Shown here piece after piece: positions 10,257-19,103 of a DNA stretch of 64,000 bases. This stretch comes from Streptomyces sp. BA2. GTDB taxonomy: Bacteria > Actinomycetota > Actinomycetes > Streptomycetales > Streptomycetaceae. Position 1 is the first letter of the stretch; every line of letters starts with the position of its first letter. The notes under the pieces were generated by a model. That model did no database searches. It was not told where the DNA came from and saw nothing but the letters and a program-made list of their open reading frames with translations. Where the stretch lies: assembly GCF_009769735.1 (NCBI RefSeq), contig NZ_WSRO01000002.1:5468001-5532000 (forward strand). Reading direction: 5' to 3'. Both the position numbers and the translations under genes were made by a program.

Positions 10257-11552
10257 TCACCGCGCCGAGGCGACCCTGCCAGAAACCTCGCCGAGGCCCA
10301 CCCGCGTCCCGTCCGGACCCGGGGCCCACGCCGTGAGCGTGACTTCGTCGCCATCCTCAAGGAACGTCCGCTTCCCGTCCGGAAGGACAAGCGGGTCGCG
10401 GCCGTTCCAGGTGATCTCGATCAGGGAGCCGTACTGCCCCTCGGCGGGTCCGCTCACCGTGCCCGAGCCGTACAGGTCGCCCGTGCGCAGGGACGCGCCG
10501 TTCGCCGTCATGTGGGCCAGCTGCTGGGCGGCCGTCCAGTAGACGGTGGAGAAGGGCGGCTCGGAGATGACGTGGCCGTTCAGAGTCACGGTGATGCGCA
10601 GGTCGTAGCCGCCGGGCTCGTCGGCGACGGACTCCGCCGAGTCGTCCAGGTAGGGGAGGAGTTCGTGTGTGCGCTCCGGAGGGGCGACCCGCGCCGCGTC
10701 CAGGGCCTCCAGGGGGGTGATCCACGCCGAGACCGATGTGCAGAAGGACTTGCCGAGGAAGGGGCCGAGGGGCACGTACTCCCAGGCCTGGATGTCGCGC
10801 GCCGACCAGTCGTTGAGGAGGGTCAGCCCGAAGACATGCTCCCGGAAGTCCGCGAGCGGCACCGGAGTGCCCAGCTCCGACGGCGTACCCACGACGAAGC
10901 CGACCTCGGCCTCGATGTCGAGGCGGACGGAGGGTCCGAAGACCGGCGCCGTCTCCGCGGGAGCCTTGCGCTGCCCCGTCGGGCGTACCACTTCAGTCCC
11001 CGAGACCACAACGGTGCCGGACCGGCCGTGGTAACCGATCGGCAGGTGCTTCCAGTTGGGGGTCAGTGGGGTCGGTGCGTCCGGGCGGAAGATCTGCCCC
11101 AGGTGGGTCGCGTGGTGCTCGGAGGCATAGAAGTCCACATAGTCCGCGACCTCGAAGGGGAGGTGCAGCGTGACCTCGGACAGGGGGTGCAGAAGGGGGC
11201 GCACGACCTCGCGGTGCGCCGGGATCGTCACCCACGCGGTGAGCGCGCGTCGCACATCGGACCATGCCGTGCGGCCCGCGGCGAGCAGCGGGTTGAGCGT
11301 GGGCCTGGCGAGCAGCGAGACATAGGGCGAGCCGAGCGCCGCGGCAGCGGCGCCCGCGTCGAGGACATGATCACCGAGTCGTACGCCGACCCGGCGCTCC
11401 GCGGCCCCGGCGGCGTCCCCGGCCAGGGAGAACACGCCGTACGGGAGATTGTGCGGCCCGAAGGGATCGCCCTCCGCGAGAGCGAAGGGGTCGCCTACGG
11501 AGCGGACGGAAGGGTCGCTCCCGGCCGGATCGAGCGGGGTGTGCTCGGACAT
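10257..11552 (-). CDS. fahA: Fumarylacetoacetase
   Basis: Last enzyme of the homogentisate branch of tyrosine catabolism; it cleaves fumarylacetoacetate to fumarate and acetoacetate. The protein has 431 residues with an N-terminal FAH_N domain (DPFGPHNLPYGVFS) and a C-terminal FAH hydrolase fold. Visible active-site stretches are VDFYASEHHATHLGQIFRP (metal and His region), GYHGRSGTVVVSG, LLNDWSARDIQAWEY and GSGTVSGP. No other tyrosine-degradation gene is nearby, so it is probably transcribed alone. The ATG start is divergent from the ATP-grasp gene across a 176-bp gap. Confidence 0.94.
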   Translation of the reverse strand: MSEHTPLDPAGSDPSVRSVGDPFALAEGDPFGPHNLPYGVFSLAGDAAGAAERRVGVRLGDHVLDAGAAAAALGSPYVSLLARPTLNPLLAAGRTAWSDVRRALTAWVTIPAHREVVRPLLHPLSEVTLHLPFEVADYVDFYASEHHATHLGQIFRPDAPTPLTPNWKHLPIGYHGRSGTVVVSGTEVVRPTGQRKAPAETAPVFGPSVRLDIEAEVGFVVGTPSELGTPVPLADFREHVFGLTLLNDWSARDIQAWEYVPLGPFLGKSFCTSVSAWITPLEALDAARVAPPERTHELLPYLDDSAESVADEPGGYDLRITVTLNGHVISEPPFSTVYWTAAQQLAHMTANGASLRTGDLYGSGTVSGPAEGQYGSLIEITWNGRDPLVLPDGKRTFLEDGDEVTLTAWAPGPDGTRVGLGEVSGRVASAR

Positions 11553-11676
11553 GCGTACCTGCCTCGCTTTCCATATGGGTGTGCCACACGTTACGTGGGA
11601 ACCTCCGGTTGGGGCAGTGTCTAAAGAGTTCGCAATGTCCGAATAAACCTTGCTGGAGTGGTCAGTTCCGGCTTAG

Positions 11677-11695
11677 CGTCCTTTTGGGGGACGCG
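11677..11695 (+). other. Small hairpin upstream of the ATP-grasp gene
   Basis: GCGTCC and GGACGC pair across a T/G-rich loop of about 7 bases, some 35 bases before the preferred GTG start. It lies in the 176-bp divergent gap after fumarylacetoacetase. It could be a leader hairpin or part of an operator; nothing further can be said. Confidence 0.35.
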
Positions 11696-11728
11696 GACGG
11701 GGTGGGTCCGGGTCATACGGAGGGACAC

Positions 11729-13003
11729 GTGGGGGGACCCGTGGCCATGGGGAATGACAGCGTGCCCTTCGCGGTGGACCGTGAGGTGCCCGGCCTGATC
11801 GTGAAGTTCGGCAGTTATCCGTTGCACCACGGCGGTGTGGGAGCGATCCGCAGCCTCGGGCGGCTCGGCGTGCCCATGTACGCGATCACGGAGGACCGTT
11901 ACACACCGGCCGCGGCCTCCCGCCATCTCACCGGCGCCTTTCCCTGGCCGACCACCGGGGCGGAGGAACCGGAGCGGCTCGTCGACGGGATGCTGCGCGT
12001 CGCGCGCCGCATCGGCAGGCCCACGGTCCTGATCCCGACCGACGAGGAAGCGGCCGTCCTCATCGCCGAGCACCAGGAGCCGCTGAGCGGGGCGGGGTTC
12101 CTCTTCCCCCGCGTGGAGCCGGAGTTACCCCGCCGCCTCGCCAGCAAGCAGGGCCTGCACGAGCTGTGCGTCGAGCACGGCATCGCCTCGCCTGCCACGT
12201 CCTTCCCCGAAAGTTACGGGGACATAGTGAAGTTCGCCGCCGCGGCGGCATTCCCGGTGGTCGCCAAGAACCGCGAGGCGTTCACGCGCCGCTCCCGGCC
12301 CGCGGTGAACGGGACGACGCGCATAGAGACCCTTGAGGGCCTGCTAGGCCTCGCCCGTGACTGGGGCGAGCGGCCCGGCGTGATACTCCAGGAGTATCTG
12401 CCGCGGGAGCAGGCCGAGGACTGGATCGTGCACGCGTACTTCGACGCGGATTCGGAGCCGCGCGCGCTGTTCACGGGCGTCAAGGTGCGCTCCTGGCCGC
12501 CGCACGCGGGAATGACGGCGAATGCGTACGTCGTCGACAATCCGGAACTCGCGGACCTCGCCGCACGTTTCATCAAACAGATCGGCTTCACCGGCGTCAT
12601 CGACCTCGACCTCCGCTTCGACCGGCGCGACGGTCAGTACAAACTGCTCGACTTCAACCCCCGCATGGGCGCGCAGTTCCGGCTCTTCGAGAGCGAGTCC
12701 GGGATCGACGTCGTCCGCGCGATGCACCTGCACCTGACTGGCCGCCCGGTTCCCGAGGGGGAACAGCGCGCCGGCCATCGGTACATCGTGGAGAACATCG
12801 ACCTGCCCGCTCTCCTCGCCTACCGCCGCAGTGGTTACACGACGCCGCACGCGCCCCCGCACGCGAGCGGCACGGAACTGGCGTGGCTCGCGGCGGACGA
12901 CATGAAGCCGTTCTTCACGATGCTCGCGCGGTTCGTGCGGCCGGGGGCGAAGCATCTGTATCAGCTGTGGCGGACCAACAAACACGGCAGTACGACGAGT
13001 TGA
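11729..13003 (+). CDS. ATP-grasp domain protein (carboxylate-amine ligase-like), with a TTA codon
   Basis: ATP-grasp enzymes join a carboxylate to an amine or thiol through an acyl-phosphate. The N-terminal part is a pre-ATP-grasp fold (IVKFGSYPLHHGGVGAIRSL). The ATP-grasp core contains PVVAKNREAF (Lys for phosphate), VILQEYLPREQAEDW and the Mg-binding LLDFNPRMGAQFR. I prefer the GTG with GGAGGGACAC upstream (424 residues); an ATG at 11747 is the alternative. Codon 133 is TTA (12125-12127), the rare bldA-dependent leucine codon of Streptomyces. The next gene, an FAD oxidoreductase, follows after about 100 bases, so the two probably act on one pathway. The substrate cannot be deduced from sequence. 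Confidence 0.85.
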   Translation: MGGPVAMGNDSVPFAVDREVPGLIVKFGSYPLHHGGVGAIRSLGRLGVPMYAITEDRYTPAAASRHLTGAFPWPTTGAEEPERLVDGMLRVARRIGRPTVLIPTDEEAAVLIAEHQEPLSGAGFLFPRVEPELPRRLASKQGLHELCVEHGIASPATSFPESYGDIVKFAAAAAFPVVAKNREAFTRRSRPAVNGTTRIETLEGLLGLARDWGERPGVILQEYLPREQAEDWIVHAYFDADSEPRALFTGVKVRSWPPHAGMTANAYVVDNPELADLAARFIKQIGFTGVIDLDLRFDRRDGQYKLLDFNPRMGAQFRLFESESGIDVVRAMHLHLTGRPVPEGEQRAGHRYIVENIDLPALLAYRRSGYTTPHAPPHASGTELAWLAADDMKPFFTMLARFVRPGAKHLYQLWRTNKHGSTTS

Positions 13004-13042
13004 CCGCGCAGAGCGGCACAGTTGACCGGGCAGAGCGACACA
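12999..13042 (+). repeat. 22-bp tandem duplication over the ATP-grasp stop codon
   Basis: Two adjacent copies of GTTGACCGCGCAGAGCGGCA(CA) match at 20 of 22 positions. The first copy contains the TGA stop of the ATP-grasp gene; the second lies in the gap before the FAD oxidoreductase. Confidence 0.85.
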
Positions 13043-13104
13043 ACTGAATCCAGCACCACACGAAGTAGGCACACGCGGTAAGTGACGTCCTGGGGAGGGA
13101 CTTC

Positions 13105-14307
13105 GTGATCCATCCAGTAGCAGTCATCGGAGCGGGGCCGTTCGGCCTGTCCACCGCGGCCCATCTGCGGGCCCGGGGCATTCCGGTGCGGGTCTTCGGC
13201 GACCCGATGGTGAGTTGGCGCGCGAACATGCCCGCGGGCATGCTCCTGAAATCGACCCCCGTGGCCTCGAACATCGACGCGCCGCAGCGCGGCCACAACC
13301 TCGTCGACTACTGCGACGCGGCGGGCATACCGCGTCTCGTCACCGACGAGGACATCATCCCGATCGAGACCTTCGTCGCCTATGGGGAGTGGTTCAAGGA
13401 GAAGCTCGTGCCCGACCTGGAGCAGGTGCGGGTGGTGTCGATCGACCGCAGGGGCACGGCGGGCTTCGACCTGAAGCTCGACTCCGGCGAGCAGTTCACC
13501 GCCCGCGCGGTGGTGGTCGCGACCGGCCTCTCGGGCCTCGCACAGCTGCCGCCAGCGCTCGCCGCCGCGGCACCGGACGGGCCGACCCCCACAGGGCCCG
13601 TCTCGCACAGCTCGCAGCACAGTGACCTGTCGCGGTTCGCGGGGCGTGAGCTGATCGTGGTCGGCGCGGGTCAGTCGGCCCTGGAGACGGCCGCGCTCGC
13701 CGCCGAAGCGGGCGCGAACGTACGGGTGGTGGCGCGCGGCAAGGGATCGGTGGCCTTCGGGGCGCCTCCGTGGGAGCAGCCGAAGCTGCGCCCCGAGTCG
13801 CCCTTCGGCCGCGCCTGGTCGCTGTACGCGATCAGCTACTACCCCCACCCCTACCGCTATCTGCCCCCGCAGGCCCGCCACTTCCTGGTCCGCCGCATCC
13901 TCGGCCCCCTGGGCGCGTGGTGGCTGCGCGACCGCTTCGAGGGCAAGGTCGAGACGCACGAGGTCCGCCGCCTCATATCGGCGGACGTCCGGGACGGCGG
14001 CCCCGTCCTGCGCCTTGAGACCCTGGGCGGCCGCATCCGGGATCTCTCCGCCGATCACGTCATAGCGGCGACGGGCTACCGCGTGGACATCGCCGCGATG
14101 GACTTCCTGGGCCCGGCCCTCCGCGCCCGCCTGGCGGTGAGCCGAGGCACACCGAAGCTGGGCCCGGGCTATGTCTCATCGGTTCCGGGCCTCTACTTCA
14201 CGGGCCTTCCCGCGGCAGCGTCGTACGGCCCGGTGATGCGTTTCGTGTGCGGCACGGAGTTCGCCTCGCCGCGCTTGGCGGGGCATCTGGGGCGGGCGTA
14301 CGGCTGA
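13105..14307 (+). CDS. FAD-dependent, NAD(P)-binding oxidoreductase (flavin monooxygenase-like)
   Basis: This 400-residue protein has the two-dinucleotide-fold layout of flavin monooxygenases and related reductases. The FAD motif is at the N-terminus (AVIGAGPFGLSTAAHL), a second Rossmann motif follows near residue 185 (LIVVGAGQSALETAALAAE), and the C-terminal ATG motif reads HVIAATGYRVD. The GTG start has GGGGAGGGA upstream. It lies 101 bases after the ATP-grasp gene on the same strand. That pairing suggests hydroxylation or oxidation coupled to a ligation step, which is inference. It could equally be an N-hydroxylase or a ferredoxin-NADP reductase relative. Confidence 0.82.
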   Translation: MIHPVAVIGAGPFGLSTAAHLRARGIPVRVFGDPMVSWRANMPAGMLLKSTPVASNIDAPQRGHNLVDYCDAAGIPRLVTDEDIIPIETFVAYGEWFKEKLVPDLEQVRVVSIDRRGTAGFDLKLDSGEQFTARAVVVATGLSGLAQLPPALAAAAPDGPTPTGPVSHSSQHSDLSRFAGRELIVVGAGQSALETAALAAEAGANVRVVARGKGSVAFGAPPWEQPKLRPESPFGRAWSLYAISYYPHPYRYLPPQARHFLVRRILGPLGAWWLRDRFEGKVETHEVRRLISADVRDGGPVLRLETLGGRIRDLSADHVIAATGYRVDIAAMDFLGPALRARLAVSRGTPKLGPGYVSSVPGLYFTGLPAAASYGPVMRFVCGTEFASPRLAGHLGRAYG

Positions 14308-14325
14308 GGTGACGTGCGGCGCGTA

Positions 14326-14580
14326 TCAGCGGTCGTCTTCGTACAAGCCGTAGACCCAGTACTCCGGCAGTTCGTGGCACATGAGGTCCGGGTACGGGGA
14401 GATCTCCAGCTCTCCGTACCTCTCGTTCACGCGGGCCACAGCCTCCGCACGGGAGACCCCGAAGCGGGTCACCGCTTCGTCGACGATCTCTCGGAAGTAT
14501 TCGAGCATGCCGTCGTCGAGCGGCATCAGGAATGCTGACCGCTTCAGGGGTGCGACGGATGCGACGGACTCGTTCGTCAT
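14326..14580 (-). CDS. Conserved hypothetical protein, 84 residues
   Basis: A small acidic protein. The N-terminus is Ser/Ala-rich, then comes a helix with DDGMLEYFREIVDEAVTRFG, and it ends in the aromatic segment PEYWVYGLYEDDR. I see no transmembrane segment, signal peptide or Cys pair. The ATG at 14580 is preceded by GGAGAAGAGC, a reasonable ribosome site; an in-frame upstream start would add 22 residues without one. It is convergent with the FAD oxidoreductase (18-base gap) and divergent from the HAD phosphatase. The helix-plus-aromatic-tail layout recalls small immunity-like proteins, but no function can be claimed. Confidence 0.7.
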   Translation of the reverse strand: MTNESVASVAPLKRSAFLMPLDDGMLEYFREIVDEAVTRFGVSRAEAVARVNERYGELEISPYPDLMCHELPEYWVYGLYEDDR

Positions 14581-14747
14581 GCTCTTCTCCGGGCGGGTGT
14601 CGAGGTCAAGTCCTACCGTAGGAGCCGTTCTTGGCGACACGTCCAAGTGAATCCTCCGAGCGCCGGTTGTGCGACCAGCGCACTCCGCTCGTCACAGCTC
14701 CTGTGACGTTGCTTTCAGCATCGCTCGGGATCCGTATTCTCTGGATC

Positions 14748-15584
14748 ATGGCTGCACCCCTCGCATATTCACTCATCGCCACTGACCTGGACGGAACGCT
14801 GCTGCGCGGTGACGACACCGTCTCCGACCGGTCGTTGGCCGTGCTGGCGGCGACGGCCGCGGCGGGGGCGCGCCACCTGGTCGTGACCGGGCGGCCCGCG
14901 CCGCGCGTGAAGCCGCTCCTCGACGATCTGGGAAGCGGAGGCCTCGCCGTCTGTGGGCAGGGCGCGCAGTTGTACGACTCCGGGGCCGACCGCATGGTCT
15001 GGTCCGTGACGCTCGACCGCGAGCTTGCCGAGGCCGCGCTCGGGAAGATCGAGGCGGAGGTCGGGCAGGTCTACGCCGCCGTCGACCAGGACGGCGTGGA
15101 CGGGCTCACCCTCATCGAGCCCGGATATCTGATGCCGCACCCCACCCTGCCCGCCGTGCGCGTGAAGGGGCGGGACGCGCTGTGGGCCGAGCCCATCAGC
15201 AAGGTGCTCCTGCGCCATCCCGAGCTGACCGACGACGAGTTGGCCGCCGTCGCGCGCGAGGCCGTCGGGCCCCTCGCCACCGTCACCATGTCCGGTCCCG
15301 GCACCGTCGAGCTCCAGCCGCGCGGGGTGACGAAGGCGACCGGGCTCGCCCTCGCCGCCGAGCGGCTCGGGATGGCGGCGGAAGACACCATCGCCTTTGG
15401 GGACATGCCCAATGACGTGCCGATGTTCGTGTGGGCGGCCCGCGGTGTCGCCATGGCCAACGCCCACCCCGACCTCAAGTCGGCCGCCGACGAGGTGACT
15501 TCGTCCAATGAGGACGATGGCGTGGCCGTCGTGCTCGAGCGGCTGTTCCCGCGCGAGGCCCGCGCGGGGAGTGAAGGCCGCTAG
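14748..15584 (+). CDS. HAD-superfamily (Cof-type) hydrolase
   Basis: Probable phosphatase of the Cof/IIB HAD group, 278 residues. Motif I is LIATDLDGTLL at residues 8-18, including the nucleophile Asp and acid/base Asp; motif II (VTGRP) follows, and motif IV is IAFGDMPNDVPMF near the C-terminus. Such enzymes dephosphorylate sugar phosphates, nucleotides or FMN-like substrates; the specific one is unknown. The ATG has no clear ribosome site, and TATTCT ends 8 bases before it, so the mRNA may be leaderless. The stop codon interlocks with that of the convergent CocE-type gene in a shared CTAG. Confidence 0.87.
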   Translation: MAAPLAYSLIATDLDGTLLRGDDTVSDRSLAVLAATAAAGARHLVVTGRPAPRVKPLLDDLGSGGLAVCGQGAQLYDSGADRMVWSVTLDRELAEAALGKIEAEVGQVYAAVDQDGVDGLTLIEPGYLMPHPTLPAVRVKGRDALWAEPISKVLLRHPELTDDELAAVAREAVGPLATVTMSGPGTVELQPRGVTKATGLALAAERLGMAAEDTIAFGDMPNDVPMFVWAARGVAMANAHPDLKSAADEVTSSNEDDGVAVVLERLFPREARAGSEGR

Positions 15585-17569
15585 CCCGCCGTCCTCGGGA
15601 TGCGCTTCTCCCACGTCCTGTGGAACACCACCTCGTCGCCGTCCTTGCACACCACTTCGTTCGAGGTGATGAAGTCCGTCGCGTCGCACGTGATCTCGGA
15701 GCGGGACTTGATCGACACGTCCCACGCCAGTTCCGGCCGGTGCAGGCGGATCGTCCAGTCGGAGCGGGTGCGGGCGCTGAGGGGGTCGGACTCGTTGATC
15801 GTGTACGTCTCCACCGCGTCCTCGGTGAATTCGAGGCCGTCCGGGTAGACGCGCGTACCGCCGTAGCGCGGGTCCACCTCCAGGCGCCACTCGCCCTTCG
15901 CCACATCGCGTACGACCAGGCGCTCGGGGCGCGGCTCGTCGAGCGTCGCCGGGTGGACCACCTCCAGCGGCTCCGACTGCTCGGGAGCGGCGAAGGAGAT
16001 GGAGGGGTCCAAGTCACCCTCCCGCACCGGGAGTTCCAGCGCGCTGCCCGCCGGGTCGAGGACGAAGCCCGCCGAGTCGGCCTGCGGCCAGATCCACGGC
16101 CAGTACGCCGACGACACCGCGAGCCTGATCCGGTGTCCCGGCGGGAACGTGTGGCCGATCGCGTTCAGTTCGAAGGCCACTTCCTCCGTCTCACCCACCG
16201 GCCACGGAGTCACACGGTCACGGCCGTTGCGGGCGGAGAGGTTCAGTACGCCCCTCGTCACCAGGGTCGACGAACCGTCCGGGGCCACGTCGCACACCCG
16301 CGCGATCGCCTGGCCGGCCGGGACGTCCATCTTCAGGCGCAGCGTCACCTTGGGGCGGCCCAGGATGCGTACGGCCGAGGGGACCTCGAACTCGAAGCAC
16401 GCCGACTTCGCGTCCTCGTCCCGCTGGTCCGGCGGCAGGTCCGCGTCGTTGCCGAAGGGGAAGTAGCGGCCCGCGTCCAGGCCCGTGTGCTGGGGGGAGT
16501 TGACCACCATGGGCGTGCCCTGGAGGGCGTACGAGGTCGGGGTGACGTTCGGGGACGGCCAGGACGGGTCACCGACCCAGCCGCCCGGCAGCTCCGCGTA
16601 CACCGTCGCCGGCGGGTGCGAGTCGCTGATCCAGGAGCGGAGCTTCGGCTCCGCCATGATGCCCGTGTCGATGCCCTTGAGGTGGTGGTCCCACCACCTC
16701 AGCGTCTCCTGGAGGAAGCCGATCGCCGGGCCCGGCGGCAGACCCCGGTCCGGGTACTGGTGCGACCACGGCCCGATCAACCCCCGTACGTCCCCCGGCA
16801 GATGCTCGACCAGGCGCAGGACCGTGTCCCGGTAGGGGTCGTGGAAGCCGCCCACCGCGAGCACCGCCGCGCTGATCGCCGAGTAGTCCTCGCAGACGCT
16901 GCCGTGCTGCCAGTAGGCGTCACGGGTCTGGTGGTCCAGCCAGGTGTGGATGAAGGGATCGACCGCTTCGAGGCGGTTCTCCCACATCTGACGCCAGCGG
17001 TCGCCGACGAACAGCGGGTCCGGGGGGCGGGAGACGAAGGCGAGCATCGTCGCCGCCCACGCGTGCATGTCCACGGCCAGGACGGAACCACCCATGTAGT
17101 GCACGTCGTTGTCATAGCGGTCGTCCGCGGAGCAGACCGTGATGACCGCCTTGAGCGGCTCGGGCGCGAGGGCCGCGATCTGGAGGGAGTTGAAGCCGCC
17201 CCAGGAGATGCCGAACATGCCGACCTTGCCGGAGCACCAGGGCTGCGCGGCGAGCCAGTTGACGACCTCGACCCCGTCGGCAAGCTCCACGGCGTCGTAC
17301 TCGTCGCCGGGCATGCCCTCCGAGTTGCCGTGGCCCCGCACGTCCACGCGCACGGAGGCGTAGCCGTGGCCCGCGTACCAGGGGTGGCGCTGCCAGTCGC
17401 GCGGCGCCGTCCAGTCACTCAGGCGGTAGGGGAGGTACTCCAGGAGCGCGGGGACGGGTTCGTCCGTCACCGGGCGCCAGATGCGCGCGTACAGCTTGGT
17501 CCCGTCCTGGAGGGGTACCTGGACGTCCTCGTGGGTGGTCTCGTACGGGAAGGAAGTGCGAATCTGCAT
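15581..17569 (-). CDS. CocE/NonD family hydrolase (X-Pro dipeptidyl-peptidase-like)
   Basis: Serine hydrolase of 662 residues with the X-Pro dipeptidyl-peptidase/cocaine esterase layout. The N-terminal alpha/beta-hydrolase domain has the nucleophile elbow GISWGG (Ser about 122), preceded by VRVDVRGHGNSEG. The C-terminal jelly-roll domain begins near residue 370, with ELNAIGHTFPPGHRIRLAVSS. I start at the ATG giving MQIRTSFPYE. The peptide transporter gene lies 19 bases upstream on the same strand, so they form a likely operon for importing and then hydrolysing small peptides or peptide-like esters. No signal peptide is visible, so it acts in the cytoplasm. Confidence 0.85.
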   Translation of the reverse strand: MQIRTSFPYETTHEDVQVPLQDGTKLYARIWRPVTDEPVPALLEYLPYRLSDWTAPRDWQRHPWYAGHGYASVRVDVRGHGNSEGMPGDEYDAVELADGVEVVNWLAAQPWCSGKVGMFGISWGGFNSLQIAALAPEPLKAVITVCSADDRYDNDVHYMGGSVLAVDMHAWAATMLAFVSRPPDPLFVGDRWRQMWENRLEAVDPFIHTWLDHQTRDAYWQHGSVCEDYSAISAAVLAVGGFHDPYRDTVLRLVEHLPGDVRGLIGPWSHQYPDRGLPPGPAIGFLQETLRWWDHHLKGIDTGIMAEPKLRSWISDSHPPATVYAELPGGWVGDPSWPSPNVTPTSYALQGTPMVVNSPQHTGLDAGRYFPFGNDADLPPDQRDEDAKSACFEFEVPSAVRILGRPKVTLRLKMDVPAGQAIARVCDVAPDGSSTLVTRGVLNLSARNGRDRVTPWPVGETEEVAFELNAIGHTFPPGHRIRLAVSSAYWPWIWPQADSAGFVLDPAGSALELPVREGDLDPSISFAAPEQSEPLEVVHPATLDEPRPERLVVRDVAKGEWRLEVDPRYGGTRVYPDGLEFTEDAVETYTINESDPLSARTRSDWTIRLHRPELAWDVSIKSRSEITCDATDFITSNEVVCKDGDEVVFHRTWEKRIPRTAG

Positions 17570-17588
17570 GGCGGGAACCTCAGTGTCC

Positions 17589-19103
17589 TCAGTGGACGGG
17601 GTGCATGGTGCGGCGGAGCCACGGGGCGAGCAGGACGACGGCCACACCGGCGGCCACCGCGATCGCGCCGTTCACGCCGAAGTACGCCGGGTTGGAGACC
17701 TCTCCGTAGAGCTTCACGATCTGCGCCTGGATGCCGTTGGCGAGGGCGAGCGAGAGGAACCAGAGGGCCATGGTCTGACTGGCGAACGCCTTGGGAGCGA
17801 GCTTCGTCGTGGCCGACATGCCCGAGGTCTCCACGAGGATGTCGCCGAGACCGAGCAGCAGGTACGAGCCGACGATCCACCAGACCGCCATCTTGTACGT
17901 GTCGTCGCTGTGCCCCGAGGTCGGCAGGACCATCAGGAGGAACGACAGGCCGCCCAGGATCACGCCGAACGCGATCTTGTTGGAGGCGTGCGGCTGGCTG
18001 TGGCCCATCCGGGCCCAGACCGCGGCGACGACGGGGGCGAGCGCGACCTCGAACGCCCCGAGCGCGGAGGCGTACCAGCTCGCGGGGAACGTGAAGCCGA
18101 AGATCGCGGTCTCGGCGTTCGTCGACGCCAGCAGGATCATCGTCGAGTACGCCTGGAAGAGGATGAAGTTGAAGACGACCGAGGCGACGAAGAGCACCAC
18201 GTACGGCTTGAGGCGGCCGCGTTCCTCGGACGTCACCCGTGGGCTGCGGAACATCACCACGAAGTAGACGATCGGCGCGATCACCGAGATCAGGGTGAGC
18301 AGGTCGACGAAGCGGTCCATCGTCAGCCAGCCGACGGCGGCGAGCAGACCCGCGAGGGCGGCGAACACGACGACGCCCGCGACGATCAGGACGACCGCGC
18401 GGCGCATCGCGTCCTTGGGCAGCGCGAACTCGGCCGCCGCCTTGCGTCCGGCGAGGTGACGGCGGCCGAGGACGTACTGGATCAGACCGAAGGTCATGCC
18501 GATCGCGGCCGCCGAGAAGCCCCAGTGCCAGCCCTTGTGGTCGCCGAGCCAGCCGGTGATCAGCGGTCCCGCGAAGGCGCCGATGTTGATGCCCATGTAG
18601 TACAGCGCGAAGCCCGCGTCGCGCCGGTCGTCGTCGGTGCGGTAGAGCTTGCCGACCATCGAGGCGACGTTCGGCTTGAGGAGGCCGGTGCCCGCGCTGA
18701 TCAGGCCGAGCCCGACCCAGGTCATCGTCGCCGTCGGCACGGCCATCGAGTAGTGGCCGCAGGCGATGAGGATGCCGCCCCACAGGACCGCGCGGTACGA
18801 GCCGAGGATGCGGTCGGCGAGCCAGCCGCCCGCCACCGACACCAGATAGACGAGCGTTCCGTACGCCGCCGACACCGAGGCGGCGGTTCCGGAATCCATG
18901 CCCATTCCGTCGTTGGCGACGGAGTCCGCGAAGTACAGGACGAGGATGGCCTGCATGCCGAGGAACGAGAAGCGCTCCCAGACCTCGAGACCCGACAGGG
19001 TGAGCAGCCCGCGCGGCTGCCCGAAGAAGGCGTGGTCGTCGCCGGGCGGCGGCTCCGTCGGCGGCTCCGCGGGCGGCTCGGTGTCGGGCTCAGTGCGGGA
19101 CAA
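17589..19103 (-). CDS. Peptide MFS transporter of the POT/PTR family
   Basis: Proton-coupled oligopeptide importer, 504 residues, with about 14 hydrophobic segments. The POT proton-coupling motif ExxERF appears as EVWERFSFLGM near the first helix. The PTR2 signature is visible as MGINIGAFAGPLITGWLGD. The N-terminal 25 residues are an unusual Pro/Glu/Thr run (TEPDTEPPAEPPTEPPP). The start is TTG with GGGAG 8 bases upstream; no ATG or GTG nearby fits as well. It is first in a two-gene unit with the CocE-type hydrolase. Confidence 0.88.
   Translation of the reverse strand: MSRTEPDTEPPAEPPTEPPPGDDHAFFGQPRGLLTLSGLEVWERFSFLGMQAILVLYFADSVANDGMGMDSGTAASVSAAYGTLVYLVSVAGGWLADRILGSYRAVLWGGILIACGHYSMAVPTATMTWVGLGLISAGTGLLKPNVASMVGKLYRTDDDRRDAGFALYYMGINIGAFAGPLITGWLGDHKGWHWGFSAAAIGMTFGLIQYVLGRRHLAGRKAAAEFALPKDAMRRAVVLIVAGVVVFAALAGLLAAVGWLTMDRFVDLLTLISVIAPIVYFVVMFRSPRVTSEERGRLKPYVVLFVASVVFNFILFQAYSTMILLASTNAETAIFGFTFPASWYASALGAFEVALAPVVAAVWARMGHSQPHASNKIAFGVILGGLSFLLMVLPTSGHSDDTYKMAVWWIVGSYLLLGLGDILVETSGMSATTKLAPKAFASQTMALWFLSLALANGIQAQIVKLYGEVSNPAYFGVNGAIAVAAGVAVVLLAPWLRRTMHPVH

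Noticed and set aside
14628..14747. Longer N-terminus for the HAD phosphatase
   Set aside because: The 39 extra residues show no fold and overlap the divergent promoter region; the HAD fold begins a few residues after the ATG at 14748.
15620..18094. An 824-residue plus-strand open frame opposite the CocE-type and POT genes
   Set aside because: It spans two real genes and the gap between them on the other strand, with no recognisable motif.
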